Source: an uncultured Muribaculaceae bacterium
GTDB taxonomy: Bacteria > Bacteroidota > Bacteroidia > Bacteroidales > Muribaculaceae
DNA: 10,285 nt
Assembly (NCBI GenBank): GCA_947173755.1
Contig: CAMWGM010000040.1
Location: forward strand, 1 to 10,285
Reading direction: 5' to 3'
Each line of letters opens with the position of its first letter. Within the stretch, counting starts at the first letter, position 1. Below are positions 1-6,730 of this stretch, one piece after another. The position numbers and the translations under genes were made by a program. The notes below the pieces were generated by a model. That model saw only the letters and a program-made list of their open reading frames with translations, made no database searches and had not been told where the DNA came from.

Positions 1-342
1 GGGGAGGAGGATGGGGTCGGGATCGTCGACGGAGATGATGTCGATGTCGAGTGCGCGGTCGATGTAGGCTCCCGAGGCATCGCGGTGAGGCGCCGGGGAG
101 AGACGGCGCTCGATGGCGTGGAGGGTGTCAAGAATGACGAGAGGATCGGTCGCGACATCAAGTTCACCTTTCATTCCGATATTGATGAACGGATGAGGGG
201 ATGCGAAACCCCACGGCTCGCTTTCGACAGGGTCGGACACGGCCCAACGGCCGGGAAGGGCTTCAGCAACGGCTTCAGCGGCACGGGCGAGCATTTCGCG
301 CCGGTCGCCTAGATTGGATCCGAGATTCAAATGAACGGTCAT
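1..342 (-). CDS. folK: 2-amino-4-hydroxy-6-hydroxymethyldihydropteridine pyrophosphokinase (HPPK), 3' end cut by window edge
   Basis: HPPK transfers pyrophosphate from ATP to 6-hydroxymethyl-7,8-dihydropterin, the step before dihydropteroate synthase in cytoplasmic folate synthesis. Reading the minus strand from the ATG at 342 gives 114 uninterrupted codons to the window edge. The N-terminus has the family start LNLGSNLGDR (residues 5-14). A PWGF segment sits near residues 43-46, and the signature R-A-L-D-I-D-I-I lies at residues 96-103, where D99 and D101 match the two magnesium-binding aspartates. The family is usually about 160 residues, so the last third or so is outside the window. The start is the first in-frame ATG and puts the beta-strand LNLGSN at the normal distance. 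The gene follows cysS on the same strand, separated by a terminator that ends only 12 bases before the start codon. Identity is firm from the signature; the C-terminus is unseen. Confidence 0.93.
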   Translation of the reverse strand, partial: MTVHLNLGSNLGDRREMLARAAEAVAEALPGRWAVSDPVESEPWGFASPHPFINIGMKGELDVATDPLVILDTLHAIERRLSPAPHRDASGAYIDRALDIDIISVDDPDPILLP

Positions 343-354
343 CCTGAGAGGTAT

Positions 355-412
355 AAAAAAACATGAATGTCCGGCGTAGAGGGCCTGCAGCCCCCGGGGC
401 CGGACATTCATG
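355..412 (-). terminator. Intrinsic terminator after cysS
   Basis: On the minus strand, a perfect 14-bp stem (bases 412-399 pairing with 375-362) is followed at once by seven T residues (361-355). The 23-base loop can itself fold through GGGC/GCCC pairing. The hairpin begins 12 bases after the cysS stop codon. Stem length, GC content and T-tract are those of a classical Rho-independent terminator for the purC-cysS operon. It also fills most of the folK leader, so folK must be expressed by read-through or from a promoter I cannot identify. Confidence 0.88.
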
Positions 413-424
413 AGTGTGAGTCAA

Positions 425-1897
425 TTATTTTGCGAGGGTCCATTCGGCGCCATCCTTGGTGTCTTTGACGACGAAACCGAGGGCGGCGAGACGGTCGCGG
501 ATAAGGTCGGATGTGGCCCAGTCTTTGGATGCCTTGGCCTTGGATCGCATCTCGAGCACGAGGTCGACAGCCCCCTCGAAGGGAGCCATGGCCTGAGGAT
601 CAGCGCCGTCGGTCATCTCGGTGCGTATGCCGAGAATATCGATGAGGAATGTGTCGAAAATTTCGCGCAGGGTGTCGATATCGGCCTGAGTGGCGGTAGC
701 GTTGCCGTCCTTGACGGAGTTGACGAGACGGAGGGCATCGAAGAGGTGGGCGATGAGGACGGGGGTGTTGAGATCGTCGTCCATCGCTTCATAACACTTC
801 TCCCGGATGCCGCTGACGTCGATGGTGGAGACATCGGAGGGCTTGAGTTCCTGCAGGCGACGATAGCCTTCGAGCATTCGGGCGAGGGCTTTCTCGGAAG
901 CCTGAAGGGCTTCGTTGGAGAAGTCGACAGTGCCGCGGTAATGAGCCTGGAGGATGAAGAAACGGATGGTCATCGGCGAGTAAGGCTGGGTGAGCAGCGG
1001 GTGGGTGCCGTTGAAAAACTCGTCGAGGGTGATGAAGTTGCCCAGCGACTTGCCCATCTTCTTGCCGTTGATGGTGATCATGTTGTTGTGCATCCAGTAG
1101 CGCACCGAGTCGTGGCCGTTGTGGGCGACAGACTGTGCGATCTCGCACTCGTGGTGAGGGAACATGAGGTCCATGCCGCCGCCGTGGATGTCGAAGGTCT
1201 CGCCGAGATATTTCTCGCTCATCGTCGAGCACTCGAGGTGCCAGCCGGGAAATCCCTCGCTCCAGGGGGAAGGCCAGTGCATGATGTGCTCGGGAGCAGC
1301 TTTTTTCCAGAGGGCGAAGTCGGCGGGATTGCGTTTTTCACTCTGGCCGTCGAGGGCACGGGTAGTGGCGAGGAGTTCGTCGACGTTGCGACCCGAAAGT
1401 TTGCCGTAAGGATGCTCGGCATTGAATTTGGGCACATCGAAGTAGACCGATCCTTCGGAGACATAGGCGTAGCCGGCATCGAGAATCTTCTTGATATATT
1501 CGATCTGCTCGATTATATGGCCGGAGGCGTGAGGCTCGATGGAGGGGGGTAGCACACCGAGAGCCTCCATAGCCTTATGGTAGCGGGTCAGATAGTGCTG
1601 GACCACCTCCATAGGCTCAAGTTGCTCGAGACGTGCCTTTTTGGCGATCTTGTCCTCACCCTCGTCGGCGTCATGCTCGAGATGGCCGACGTCGGTGATG
1701 TTGCGGACGTAGCGCACCTTATAGCCGAGGTGGCGCAAATAGCGGAAGAGGATGTCGAAAGTGATGGCCGGGCGTGCATGGCCGAGATGTCCGTCGCCAT
1801 AGACGGTAGGACCGCACACATACATACCGACACGTCCTTCGTGGAGTGGCTCGAAGACCTGCTTGGTCCTGGTGAGAGTGTTATAGATCGTGAGCAT
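425..1897 (-). CDS. cysS: Cysteinyl-tRNA synthetase
   Basis: This class I aminoacyl-tRNA synthetase charges tRNA-Cys with cysteine in the cytoplasm. It has 490 residues, slightly longer than the E. coli enzyme (461). The HIGH-type ATP motif is HLGH at residues 37-40, within the family block MYVCGPTVYGDGHLGHARP. The KMSKS loop reads KMGKS (280-284). Zinc ligands expected from E. coli CysRS are visible as C28, C223 (in GWHLECS), H248 and E252 (in FPHHECE). The C-terminal half carries the helical DALR-type anticodon-binding region and ends in a short lysine-rich tail. The ATG at 1897 starts MLTIYNTL, the usual N-terminus of the family. It lies 23 bases after the DUF3467 stop, consistent with an operon, and is followed by a strong terminator. 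The glycine in KMGKS looks typical of Bacteroidales CysS (from memory) rather than a defect. No frameshift is seen. Confidence 0.97.
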   Translation of the reverse strand: MLTIYNTLTRTKQVFEPLHEGRVGMYVCGPTVYGDGHLGHARPAITFDILFRYLRHLGYKVRYVRNITDVGHLEHDADEGEDKIAKKARLEQLEPMEVVQHYLTRYHKAMEALGVLPPSIEPHASGHIIEQIEYIKKILDAGYAYVSEGSVYFDVPKFNAEHPYGKLSGRNVDELLATTRALDGQSEKRNPADFALWKKAAPEHIMHWPSPWSEGFPGWHLECSTMSEKYLGETFDIHGGGMDLMFPHHECEIAQSVAHNGHDSVRYWMHNNMITINGKKMGKSLGNFITLDEFFNGTHPLLTQPYSPMTIRFFILQAHYRGTVDFSNEALQASEKALARMLEGYRRLQELKPSDVSTIDVSGIREKCYEAMDDDLNTPVLIAHLFDALRLVNSVKDGNATATQADIDTLREIFDTFLIDILGIRTEMTDGADPQAMAPFEGAVDLVLEMRSKAKASKDWATSDLIRDRLAALGFVVKDTKDGAEWTLAK

Positions 1898-1920
1898 CGA
1901 AAAGCGGGAATGCGGTTAGA

Positions 1921-2259
1921 TCAGGCGTTTCCACCCATGATGAAGGGGTTGGGGATCTCACCGCCACCCTGCTGGGGATTGTGGATGGGGCGCTTGGGGC
2001 GGATCTCGCCGAATGTGGCCTCATATTTGCGGATATTGTCGGCCAGGGCGTTGAGAAGGTTCTTGGCATTCTCGGGGGTCATGATGATGCGGCTCTGGAC
2101 TGCGGCCTTGGGCATATTGGGGGTGAGGGTGATGAAGTCGGCTATCACTTCGTTGGGGCCGTGGGAGATGACGGCGAGGTTGGAGTAGATGCCGCGTGCC
2201 ACTTCGGGAGTGAGTTCGATCTGGATCTGATTCTGATTGTTGTTATTGTTCTGTGCCAT
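1921..2259 (-). CDS. DUF3467 domain protein, function unknown
   Basis: A 112-residue cytoplasmic protein with no signal peptide or membrane segment. The recognisable core is IELTPEVARGIYSNLAVISH (about residues 14-33), then IADFITLTPNMPKAAVQSRIIMTP (about 39-62) and NLLNALADNIRKYEATFGEI. This is the DUF3467 pattern, common in Bacteroidetes, with no established role that I know of. The N-terminus has a low-complexity asparagine/glutamine run (residues 3-11), and the C-terminus is glycine/proline rich and probably disordered. The start ATG at 2259 is the only one upstream of the core. It lies 39 bases after menG and 23 bases before cysS on the same strand, so it is probably co-transcribed with both. 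From memory, a DUF3467 gene often sits near rpoBC in Bacteroidetes, so this copy may be a relocated or second one. Confidence 0.85.
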   Translation of the reverse strand: MAQNNNNNQNQIQIELTPEVARGIYSNLAVISHGPNEVIADFITLTPNMPKAAVQSRIIMTPENAKNLLNALADNIRKYEATFGEIRPKRPIHNPQQGGGEIPNPFIMGGNA

Positions 2260-2298
2260 TGTCGTGCAGAATAAAAAGAGATGAGAAATGAGGAGATA

Positions 2299-3045
2299 TT
2301 ACATGGGCTTGCGCGCGGTGTAGATGGCGCATGTGCCGAAAGTGAGCGACCGGGTGGAGGGGTCGGTAAATCCGGCCTCGGCAAGGAGAGCCTCCATGGC
2401 CGGCCCCTGGGGGACAGCGGCTATTGAGGCAGGTAGATATGAGTAGGCTGCATCGGAGCCTGACACCTTGCGTCCGATGGCAGGTATGATCCTGCCGGCG
2501 TAGATGTCATAGAGCGGGCGCACGAGGGAGTTGCGGGGAGTGGTCAGTTCGAGAATCATCACCATGCCTCCGGGACGGAGCACACGGCACATCTCGACGA
2601 GACCGGCAAGAAGATCGGCGAAGTTGCGCACACCGTAGGCGCACGTGACGGCATCGAATGAACCGTCGGCAAACGGGAGAGCGAGACAGTCGGCTATGCC
2701 GAGTGTGACGGTGTCAGCCAGTCCCTCCTTGCTGATCTTGCGGCGCCCGATAGAGACCATCTCGGCCGAGAGGTCGATGCCGGTCACCTGCCGCGGGGAA
2801 AGACGCCGGGCCAGCGTGATGGCGAGGTCGCCGGTGCCGGTGGCGATATCGAGGATATCGTCGTGAGGCACTTCGCGAAGCATCCCGACAGCCTTGCGTC
2901 GCCACCAGCGGTCGATGCCGAAGGTCATGGCGCGGTTCATGAAGTCGTAGTCGGGAGCGATGGAGTCGAACATGTCGCGCACCTGCTCGGTCTTGCCACG
3001 CTGATCCCCCTCGAATGGAGTAATATTTTCTACGTCGTTCGACAC
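2299..3045 (-). CDS. menG: Demethylmenaquinone methyltransferase (MenG/UbiE family)
   Basis: This SAM-dependent methyltransferase makes menaquinone from demethylmenaquinone, the last step for the respiratory quinone; in Bacteroidetes only the menaquinone role is expected. It has 248 residues, normal for the family. Visible landmarks are the N-terminal YDFMNRAMTFGIDRWWR block (residues 33-49), SAM-binding motif I DIATGTGDLA (66-75), the acidic end of the next strand GIDLS (89-93), the family motif YGVRNF (137-142) and RVLRPGG (154-160). The start is GTG (bases 3045-3043), directly abutting the purC TAA stop. A GGAG lies five bases upstream inside the last purC codons, and the ITPFEG...KTEQV segment it includes is expected in Bacteroidetes homologues. 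The next internal ATG (residue 25) would remove that conserved part. Translation is probably coupled to purC. Confidence 0.94.
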   Translation of the reverse strand: MSNDVENITPFEGDQRGKTEQVRDMFDSIAPDYDFMNRAMTFGIDRWWRRKAVGMLREVPHDDILDIATGTGDLAITLARRLSPRQVTGIDLSAEMVSIGRRKISKEGLADTVTLGIADCLALPFADGSFDAVTCAYGVRNFADLLAGLVEMCRVLRPGGMVMILELTTPRNSLVRPLYDIYAGRIIPAIGRKVSGSDAAYSYLPASIAAVPQGPAMEALLAEAGFTDPSTRSLTFGTCAIYTARKPM

Positions 3046-4026
3046 TTATACTCCGGGGATAGGCTCGGCGGCGGCAGGATTGAGTTCGCTGAGGCAGGAG
3101 AGGACGTTGGATGCGATGCGGTCGGTGAGGTCGGTCTCGGGAGCCGGCTCGAATTTCTTGCCCGTGATATGCTCGAAGAGTTCGATGTAACGGTCGGAAA
3201 CCTGAGCGACGAATTCAGGAGTCATTTCGGGCACTTTCTGGCCTTCCTTGCCCATGAAGCCGTTGGCCATCAGCCATTCGCGTACAAACTCCTTGGAGAG
3301 TTGCTTCTGGGGCTCGCCGGCCTTGAGGCGCTCCTCGTAGCCGTCGGCATAGAAGTAGCGCGACGAGTCGGGGGTGTGGATTTCGTCGATAAGGATCACT
3401 TTACCTTCGCGCAGACCGAATTCATATTTGGTGTCGACGAGGATGAGGCCTTTGTCGGCGGCCATCTCCGAACCCTTCTTGAAGAGCGCGCGGGTATAGG
3501 CAGCCATCGTGTCGAACTGCTCGGCGGTGACGATGCCCTGGGCGATCGCTTCCTCGCGCGAGATATTTTCGTCGTGACCGGCTTCGGCCTTGGTGGTCGG
3601 GGTGATGATAGGCTCGGGGAATGCCTGGTTTTCGACCATTCCCTCAGGGAGTTTCACACCGCAGAGTTCGCGCATGCCGGCTTTGTATTCGCGCCATGCC
3701 GATCCGGCCAGATAGCCGCGGATGATCATTTCGAGACGCAGACCCTCGCACTTGTAGCCGACGGTGACCATGGGATCGGGGACTGCGATCTTCCAGTTGG
3801 GGACGAGATCGGCGGTAGCATCTAGCATATATGCAGCTATCTGATTTAGAGCCTGCCCTTTGTAGGGGATACCTTCGGGGAGGATGACATCGAAAGCCGA
3901 GATACGGTCGGTGGCCACCATGACCATCAGGGAGTCGTTGATTGTATAGACATCGCGCACTTTGCCGTGATAGACGGCTGTCTGTCCGGGAAAGTTGAAT
4001 GAAGTTTGAGTGAGTGTGGTTGCCAT
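3046..4026 (-). CDS. purC: Phosphoribosylaminoimidazole-succinocarboxamide synthase (SAICAR synthetase)
   Basis: The enzyme joins aspartate to CAIR using ATP in de novo purine synthesis (cytoplasm). It has 326 residues, matching the longer Bacteroidetes/eukaryote-like type rather than the short (about 240) E. coli form. Motifs are GKVRDVY near the N-terminus (21-27), signature 1 IIRGYLAGSAWREY (101-114), LVDTKYEFG (196-204), and signature 2 IDEIHTPDSSRYF (213-225). The reading frame is open 80 codons further upstream to 4266, but that extension overlaps the divergent hydrolase gene, has no family resemblance and lies upstream of a good promoter. I therefore take the ATG at 4026, which gives MATTLTQTSFNFPGQ. 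It is the first gene of the minus-strand housekeeping operon, abutting menG. Confidence 0.96.
   Translation of the reverse strand: MATTLTQTSFNFPGQTAVYHGKVRDVYTINDSLMVMVATDRISAFDVILPEGIPYKGQALNQIAAYMLDATADLVPNWKIAVPDPMVTVGYKCEGLRLEMIIRGYLAGSAWREYKAGMRELCGVKLPEGMVENQAFPEPIITPTTKAEAGHDENISREEAIAQGIVTAEQFDTMAAYTRALFKKGSEMAADKGLILVDTKYEFGLREGKVILIDEIHTPDSSRYFYADGYEERLKAGEPQKQLSKEFVREWLMANGFMGKEGQKVPEMTPEFVAQVSDRYIELFEHITGKKFEPAPETDLTDRIASNVLSCLSELNPAAAEPIPGV
3051..3054 (-). promoter_or_regulatory. Shine-Dalgarno-like GGAG that supports the GTG start of menG
   Basis: On the minus strand GGAG is followed by five bases (TATAA) and then GTG. The GGAG and the spacer are the final Gly and Val codons and the stop codon of purC. 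Strong Shine-Dalgarno sites are uncommon in Bacteroidetes, so this well-spaced one helps fix the menG start and suggests translational coupling with purC. Confidence 0.5.
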
Positions 4027-4047
4027 GTTAACAGTGGTTTTATTCTG

Positions 4048-4080
4048 CAAAGATAGTAAATTTAGTTTACAATTCACAAT
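4048..4080 (-). promoter_or_regulatory. Bacteroidetes-type promoter of the purC operon
   Basis: The minus strand shows TATCTTTG (bases 4055-4048), an exact match to the Bacteroidetes sigma factor -7 consensus TAnnTTTG. A weaker -33 element ATTG (4080-4077, consensus TTTG) lies 21 bases upstream. Transcription would start near 4042, leaving a leader of roughly 16 bases before the purC ATG at 4026. The surrounding sequence is AT-rich compared with the genes. No operator repeat or purine riboswitch is recognisable, and the leader is too short for one. Confidence 0.72.
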
Positions 4081-4129
4081 GATACGTTTTAATGTGGCGG
4101 CGATAACGGCATAAAAAGAAAAGTTTATG

Positions 4130-4137
4130 TAAATTTG
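4130..4137 (+). promoter_or_regulatory. Possible -7 element for the plus-strand hydrolase gene
   Basis: TAAATTTG at 4130-4137 matches the Bacteroidetes -7 consensus exactly, but no TTTG-like -33 element lies 19-21 bases upstream. It ends only seven bases before the ATG at 4145, so a transcript from it would have almost no leader. A second, weaker candidate is TACGTTTT at 4083-4090. It would leave a leader of about 50 bases and has only poor -33 candidates. Which one is used cannot be decided from sequence. Confidence 0.4.
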
Positions 4138-4144
4138 CATCGAG

Positions 4145-6604
4145 ATGAAACGTTCAAAACTACCCTCGAAGATAGTGTTATTTATGATAGCACTCCTCAC
4201 CGGCCTATCATGCAGCGCTGACCGGCTATGGAATTCATTTGTCAATCCCTCGGCGGAAGCCCGCACGAAAGTGTGGTGGTTTCATGGCGAAACCGAGACA
4301 ACCGCGGATGGGATCGATGCTGATCTACAGGCGTTCAAAGATGCGGGGATAGGAGGCGTGGTGTTCTATGACCAGACCCACGGCACTCAGGAGGGTGCAT
4401 GTCCGGCCATGTCGGCGCAATGGTGGGAGATGCTGAAATATGCAGCCCTGAAGGCCAAGGAACTGGGACTTTCATTCGATGTGGCATCGACCAACGGATA
4501 TGTGGCAGGGGGGCCATGGATAACGCCTGAAAAAGGGATGCAGAAGATTGTGACTCTCCGGCCTGGAGAGAAAGTTCCCGCGGGATTTCATCAGCTGGCG
4601 ATTGTCGCGGCTCCACTTCACGATGATGCCTCATTTATCGACACGCTTCTTCTCAAAGAGAGAGTGACTCTGCTTGACAACTCTCCTCTGCAGGTCACGG
4701 TAGACCCGGGCAGGACGATGGAGGTGCGCACCATAAGTTACACCGCGAGGCCGAGGGGAAAGGGGGCATACAGTTCGATGAACATCCCCGGCAGAGCGCG
4801 TGAGGATTTCTTCGGCGCGTTGTATATCCCGTTTCCACCTATCGGTGAACTGGAATGCAGCGACGACGGGGTCTGCTGGACCACAGTGATTGAACTGAGA
4901 GGAATAGAGGATGTGATCGGTCATAAAAGCCGGCAGCGTACAGTGAATTTTCCTCCTGTCACCGCCCGCTATTTCCGTCTGAATATCCACGACTGGCAGG
5001 GCTCTTCGGAACAGCACAACAGTCTCTATCTGGAGAACGTGCGTCTGATGAGTTATGACCTGACCGACAATTGGGAAAACAAGAGCGGCCTGCGGAGCGA
5101 AATTGCATCGCCCGGTAAGATCGACCCGAAGTCGGCTTTCCGACCGTTCGCGGGGGAGGTCATAATCGGCTACGCTCCGACCGGAGGGAGTGTCAAGCAT
5201 GGCCGCTCGCGCATCGTATGGGACGGTGACACTCTGACCGGCAAGGGTTGGCCGGAGGCCGATGTGATGAGCGCGAAAGCGGCAGAACTTCATTACAACA
5301 GTTACTTCAAGGCGATCCATGACACGCTCCAAGCGATCGGGTGTAAGGTGACGGGGATGCAAATCGACAGCCATGAAGCGGGCATAGCAAACTGGACCGA
5401 GGATATGCCGGCTCATTTTCTGAAAAGACGCGGATATGAAATAGACAAGTGGATTCCGGCACTGGGAGGATTGATAGTGGATAGCCGCGAGGCAACGGAG
5501 AATTTTCTGGCAGATTTCCGGCAGACAATCAGCGAGGTCGTCAGGGATGAGTTTTACGGGACGCTCGACTCTCTGTGCCGGCGCGACGGAGTGGCGCTGA
5601 CATCGCAGGCGATGCTCGGCTGCCTGAACGACAACATAGCTTCGCGCGGCAGTGTGGCGAAACCTCAGGGCGAATTCTGGGCTTATCAGAAAAACGGCAA
5701 TTACGACTGTCTCGACGCAGCCTCGGCAGCACATCTCTACGGGAAACGGATCGCGTCGGGAGAAGCCTTCACCGACACACCCTATTTTTTCCCTGAAAAT
5801 GAAAATGACTCCACATGGAAGGAGCGGGGATGGCACGAACTGCTGAGGATAGCCAACCTCGCCTACTGCAAGGGTATAAATGAATTTGTGATCTGCGCTT
5901 CATCCTATCAGCCGTGGCCCGACCGGAAGTATGATGATTCGGCGAGCGCGCATCCCTACATATTCCACCGCCATAATCCCGCGTGGGACAAGAGCCGCGA
6001 TCATTTCTGGGAGTATCAGGCCCGCTGCGCGCAGATGCTTCAGACGGGTCGGCCGGTAGTGGACATACTGGTTTTTCTCGGCGATGATCTTCCGGCAAAA
6101 ACGATGGCCTACAAACTTCCCGAAATCCCTGAAGGGTATAACTTCGATGTCTGCACGCGGGCATCACTGAAGCATTGTATGGAGCATCCGAGCGACCTTT
6201 CGCCTGACTACAAAATTCTGGCGGTGCAGGGGCATTCGACGATCTCCGAGGAAGATGAACGGATGTTTGAACTCCTTAATAGGCGCGGAATGACAGTGGT
6301 GAGATGTGACAAAGGTGAGAATCTCGCCGACGCGATCACCTCTTCGGGTGTCAGGCCTGACTTGAATCTGCAGAGCGACAACCAGCCGGAGAGCAAGGTG
6401 TATTTCACTCACCGGCGGACTGACGGTGAGGATATATATTTCGTCTACAATCACAGTGAAAAGGCTTTCTCTTTCCGTCCGTCCCTCCGGTCAGACCGAA
6501 AAACGATAGAGTTATGGGATCCGATGACTGCGGAAAGAGTCTCGGATTCCGGCGCGACAATAGATCTTGCGCCTTACGGGAGCATCTTCATCATCACAAG
6601 GTGA
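4145..6604 (+). CDS. Exported glycoside hydrolase resembling GH106 alpha-L-rhamnosidases
   Basis: An 819-residue secreted enzyme, probably cleaving rhamnose-type linkages in plant or microbial glycans. The N-terminus has lysines, a hydrophobic stretch (residues 10-22) and a Cys at 23 followed by Ser-Ala. This is an export signal, but the sequence before the Cys (T-G-L-S) is a poor lipobox, so lipoprotein or periplasmic are both possible. GH106-like blocks follow in order: VWWFHGE and ADLQAFKDAGIGGV (43-72), WWEMLKYA and GGPWITPEKGMQ (93-133), a beta-sandwich insert ending YFRLNI (about 235-281), MQIDSHEAG (405-413), KRRGYEIDKWIPALGG (427-442), KPQGEFW (506-512), SAAHLYGKRIASGEAF (527-542), KGINEFV (576-582), and a C-terminal IELWDPMT region (788-795). 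Catalytic acids are likely among D408, E411, E510 and E540; I cannot assign them without alignment. It is shorter than large GH106 enzymes such as BT0986 (about 1,100 residues). It diverges from purC and converges on the SusDEF operon. Substrate is unproven. Confidence 0.75.
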   Translation: MKRSKLPSKIVLFMIALLTGLSCSADRLWNSFVNPSAEARTKVWWFHGETETTADGIDADLQAFKDAGIGGVVFYDQTHGTQEGACPAMSAQWWEMLKYAALKAKELGLSFDVASTNGYVAGGPWITPEKGMQKIVTLRPGEKVPAGFHQLAIVAAPLHDDASFIDTLLLKERVTLLDNSPLQVTVDPGRTMEVRTISYTARPRGKGAYSSMNIPGRAREDFFGALYIPFPPIGELECSDDGVCWTTVIELRGIEDVIGHKSRQRTVNFPPVTARYFRLNIHDWQGSSEQHNSLYLENVRLMSYDLTDNWENKSGLRSEIASPGKIDPKSAFRPFAGEVIIGYAPTGGSVKHGRSRIVWDGDTLTGKGWPEADVMSAKAAELHYNSYFKAIHDTLQAIGCKVTGMQIDSHEAGIANWTEDMPAHFLKRRGYEIDKWIPALGGLIVDSREATENFLADFRQTISEVVRDEFYGTLDSLCRRDGVALTSQAMLGCLNDNIASRGSVAKPQGEFWAYQKNGNYDCLDAASAAHLYGKRIASGEAFTDTPYFFPENENDSTWKERGWHELLRIANLAYCKGINEFVICASSYQPWPDRKYDDSASAHPYIFHRHNPAWDKSRDHFWEYQARCAQMLQTGRPVVDILVFLGDDLPAKTMAYKLPEIPEGYNFDVCTRASLKHCMEHPSDLSPDYKILAVQGHSTISEEDERMFELLNRRGMTVVRCDKGENLADAITSSGVRPDLNLQSDNQPESKVYFTHRRTDGEDIYFVYNHSEKAFSFRPSLRSDRKTIELWDPMTAERVSDSGATIDLAPYGSIFIITR

Positions 6605-6638
6605 CTGCCTGTGATGGCTGATAGCAGCCGGGGGGCAC

Positions 6639-6672
6639 AAAAAACGCCCGTCTCCAGCGAAGGAGGCGGGCG
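6639..6672 (-). terminator. Intrinsic terminator of the SusDEF-type operon
   Basis: On the minus strand an 11-bp GC-rich stem (bases 6672-6662 with 6655-6645, one G-T wobble) with a six-base loop is followed directly by six T residues (6644-6639). It lies about 58 bases after the stop codon of the last SusE/F-like gene. On the plus strand the same hairpin has no T-tract after it, so it is a good terminator only for minus-strand transcripts. The rest of the 6605-6730 gap holds a small 5-bp hairpin (6616-6629) and nothing else I recognise. Confidence 0.85.
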
Positions 6673-6730
6673 CCGTTGAGAGAAATAAAAAGGGGAGGAT
6701 TAGTTCACCCTTATTTCTTTGAGGGGATTA

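Noticed and set aside
280..1060. KMGKS instead of KMSKS in CysS as a possible defect
   Set aside because: The lysines are kept, all other catalytic and zinc residues are present, and the same variant is, as I recall, found in Bacteroides CysS.
410..1552. Long plus-strand open frame of 380 codons opposite cysS
   Set aside because: It is a shadow of the GC-rich cysS codons, shows no family resemblance, and overlaps the cysS terminator at its start.
2863..3825. Plus-strand open frame of 320 codons opposite purC and menG
   Set aside because: It spans two well-identified genes on the other strand and shows no domain; it is a codon-bias artefact.
4027..4144. Purine riboswitch ahead of purC
   Set aside because: The likely leader is about 16 bases long and no riboswitch-like fold is visible.
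4027..4266. N-terminal extension of purC by 80 codons
   Set aside because: It overlaps the hydrolase coding start, crosses the purC promoter and does not resemble PurC; the ATG at 4026 gives the family N-terminus.
4631..5836. Minus-strand open frame of 401 codons opposite the hydrolase gene
   Set aside because: The opposite strand encodes a clear enzyme with conserved blocks throughout; this frame gives Arg/Cys/His-rich sequence with no motif.
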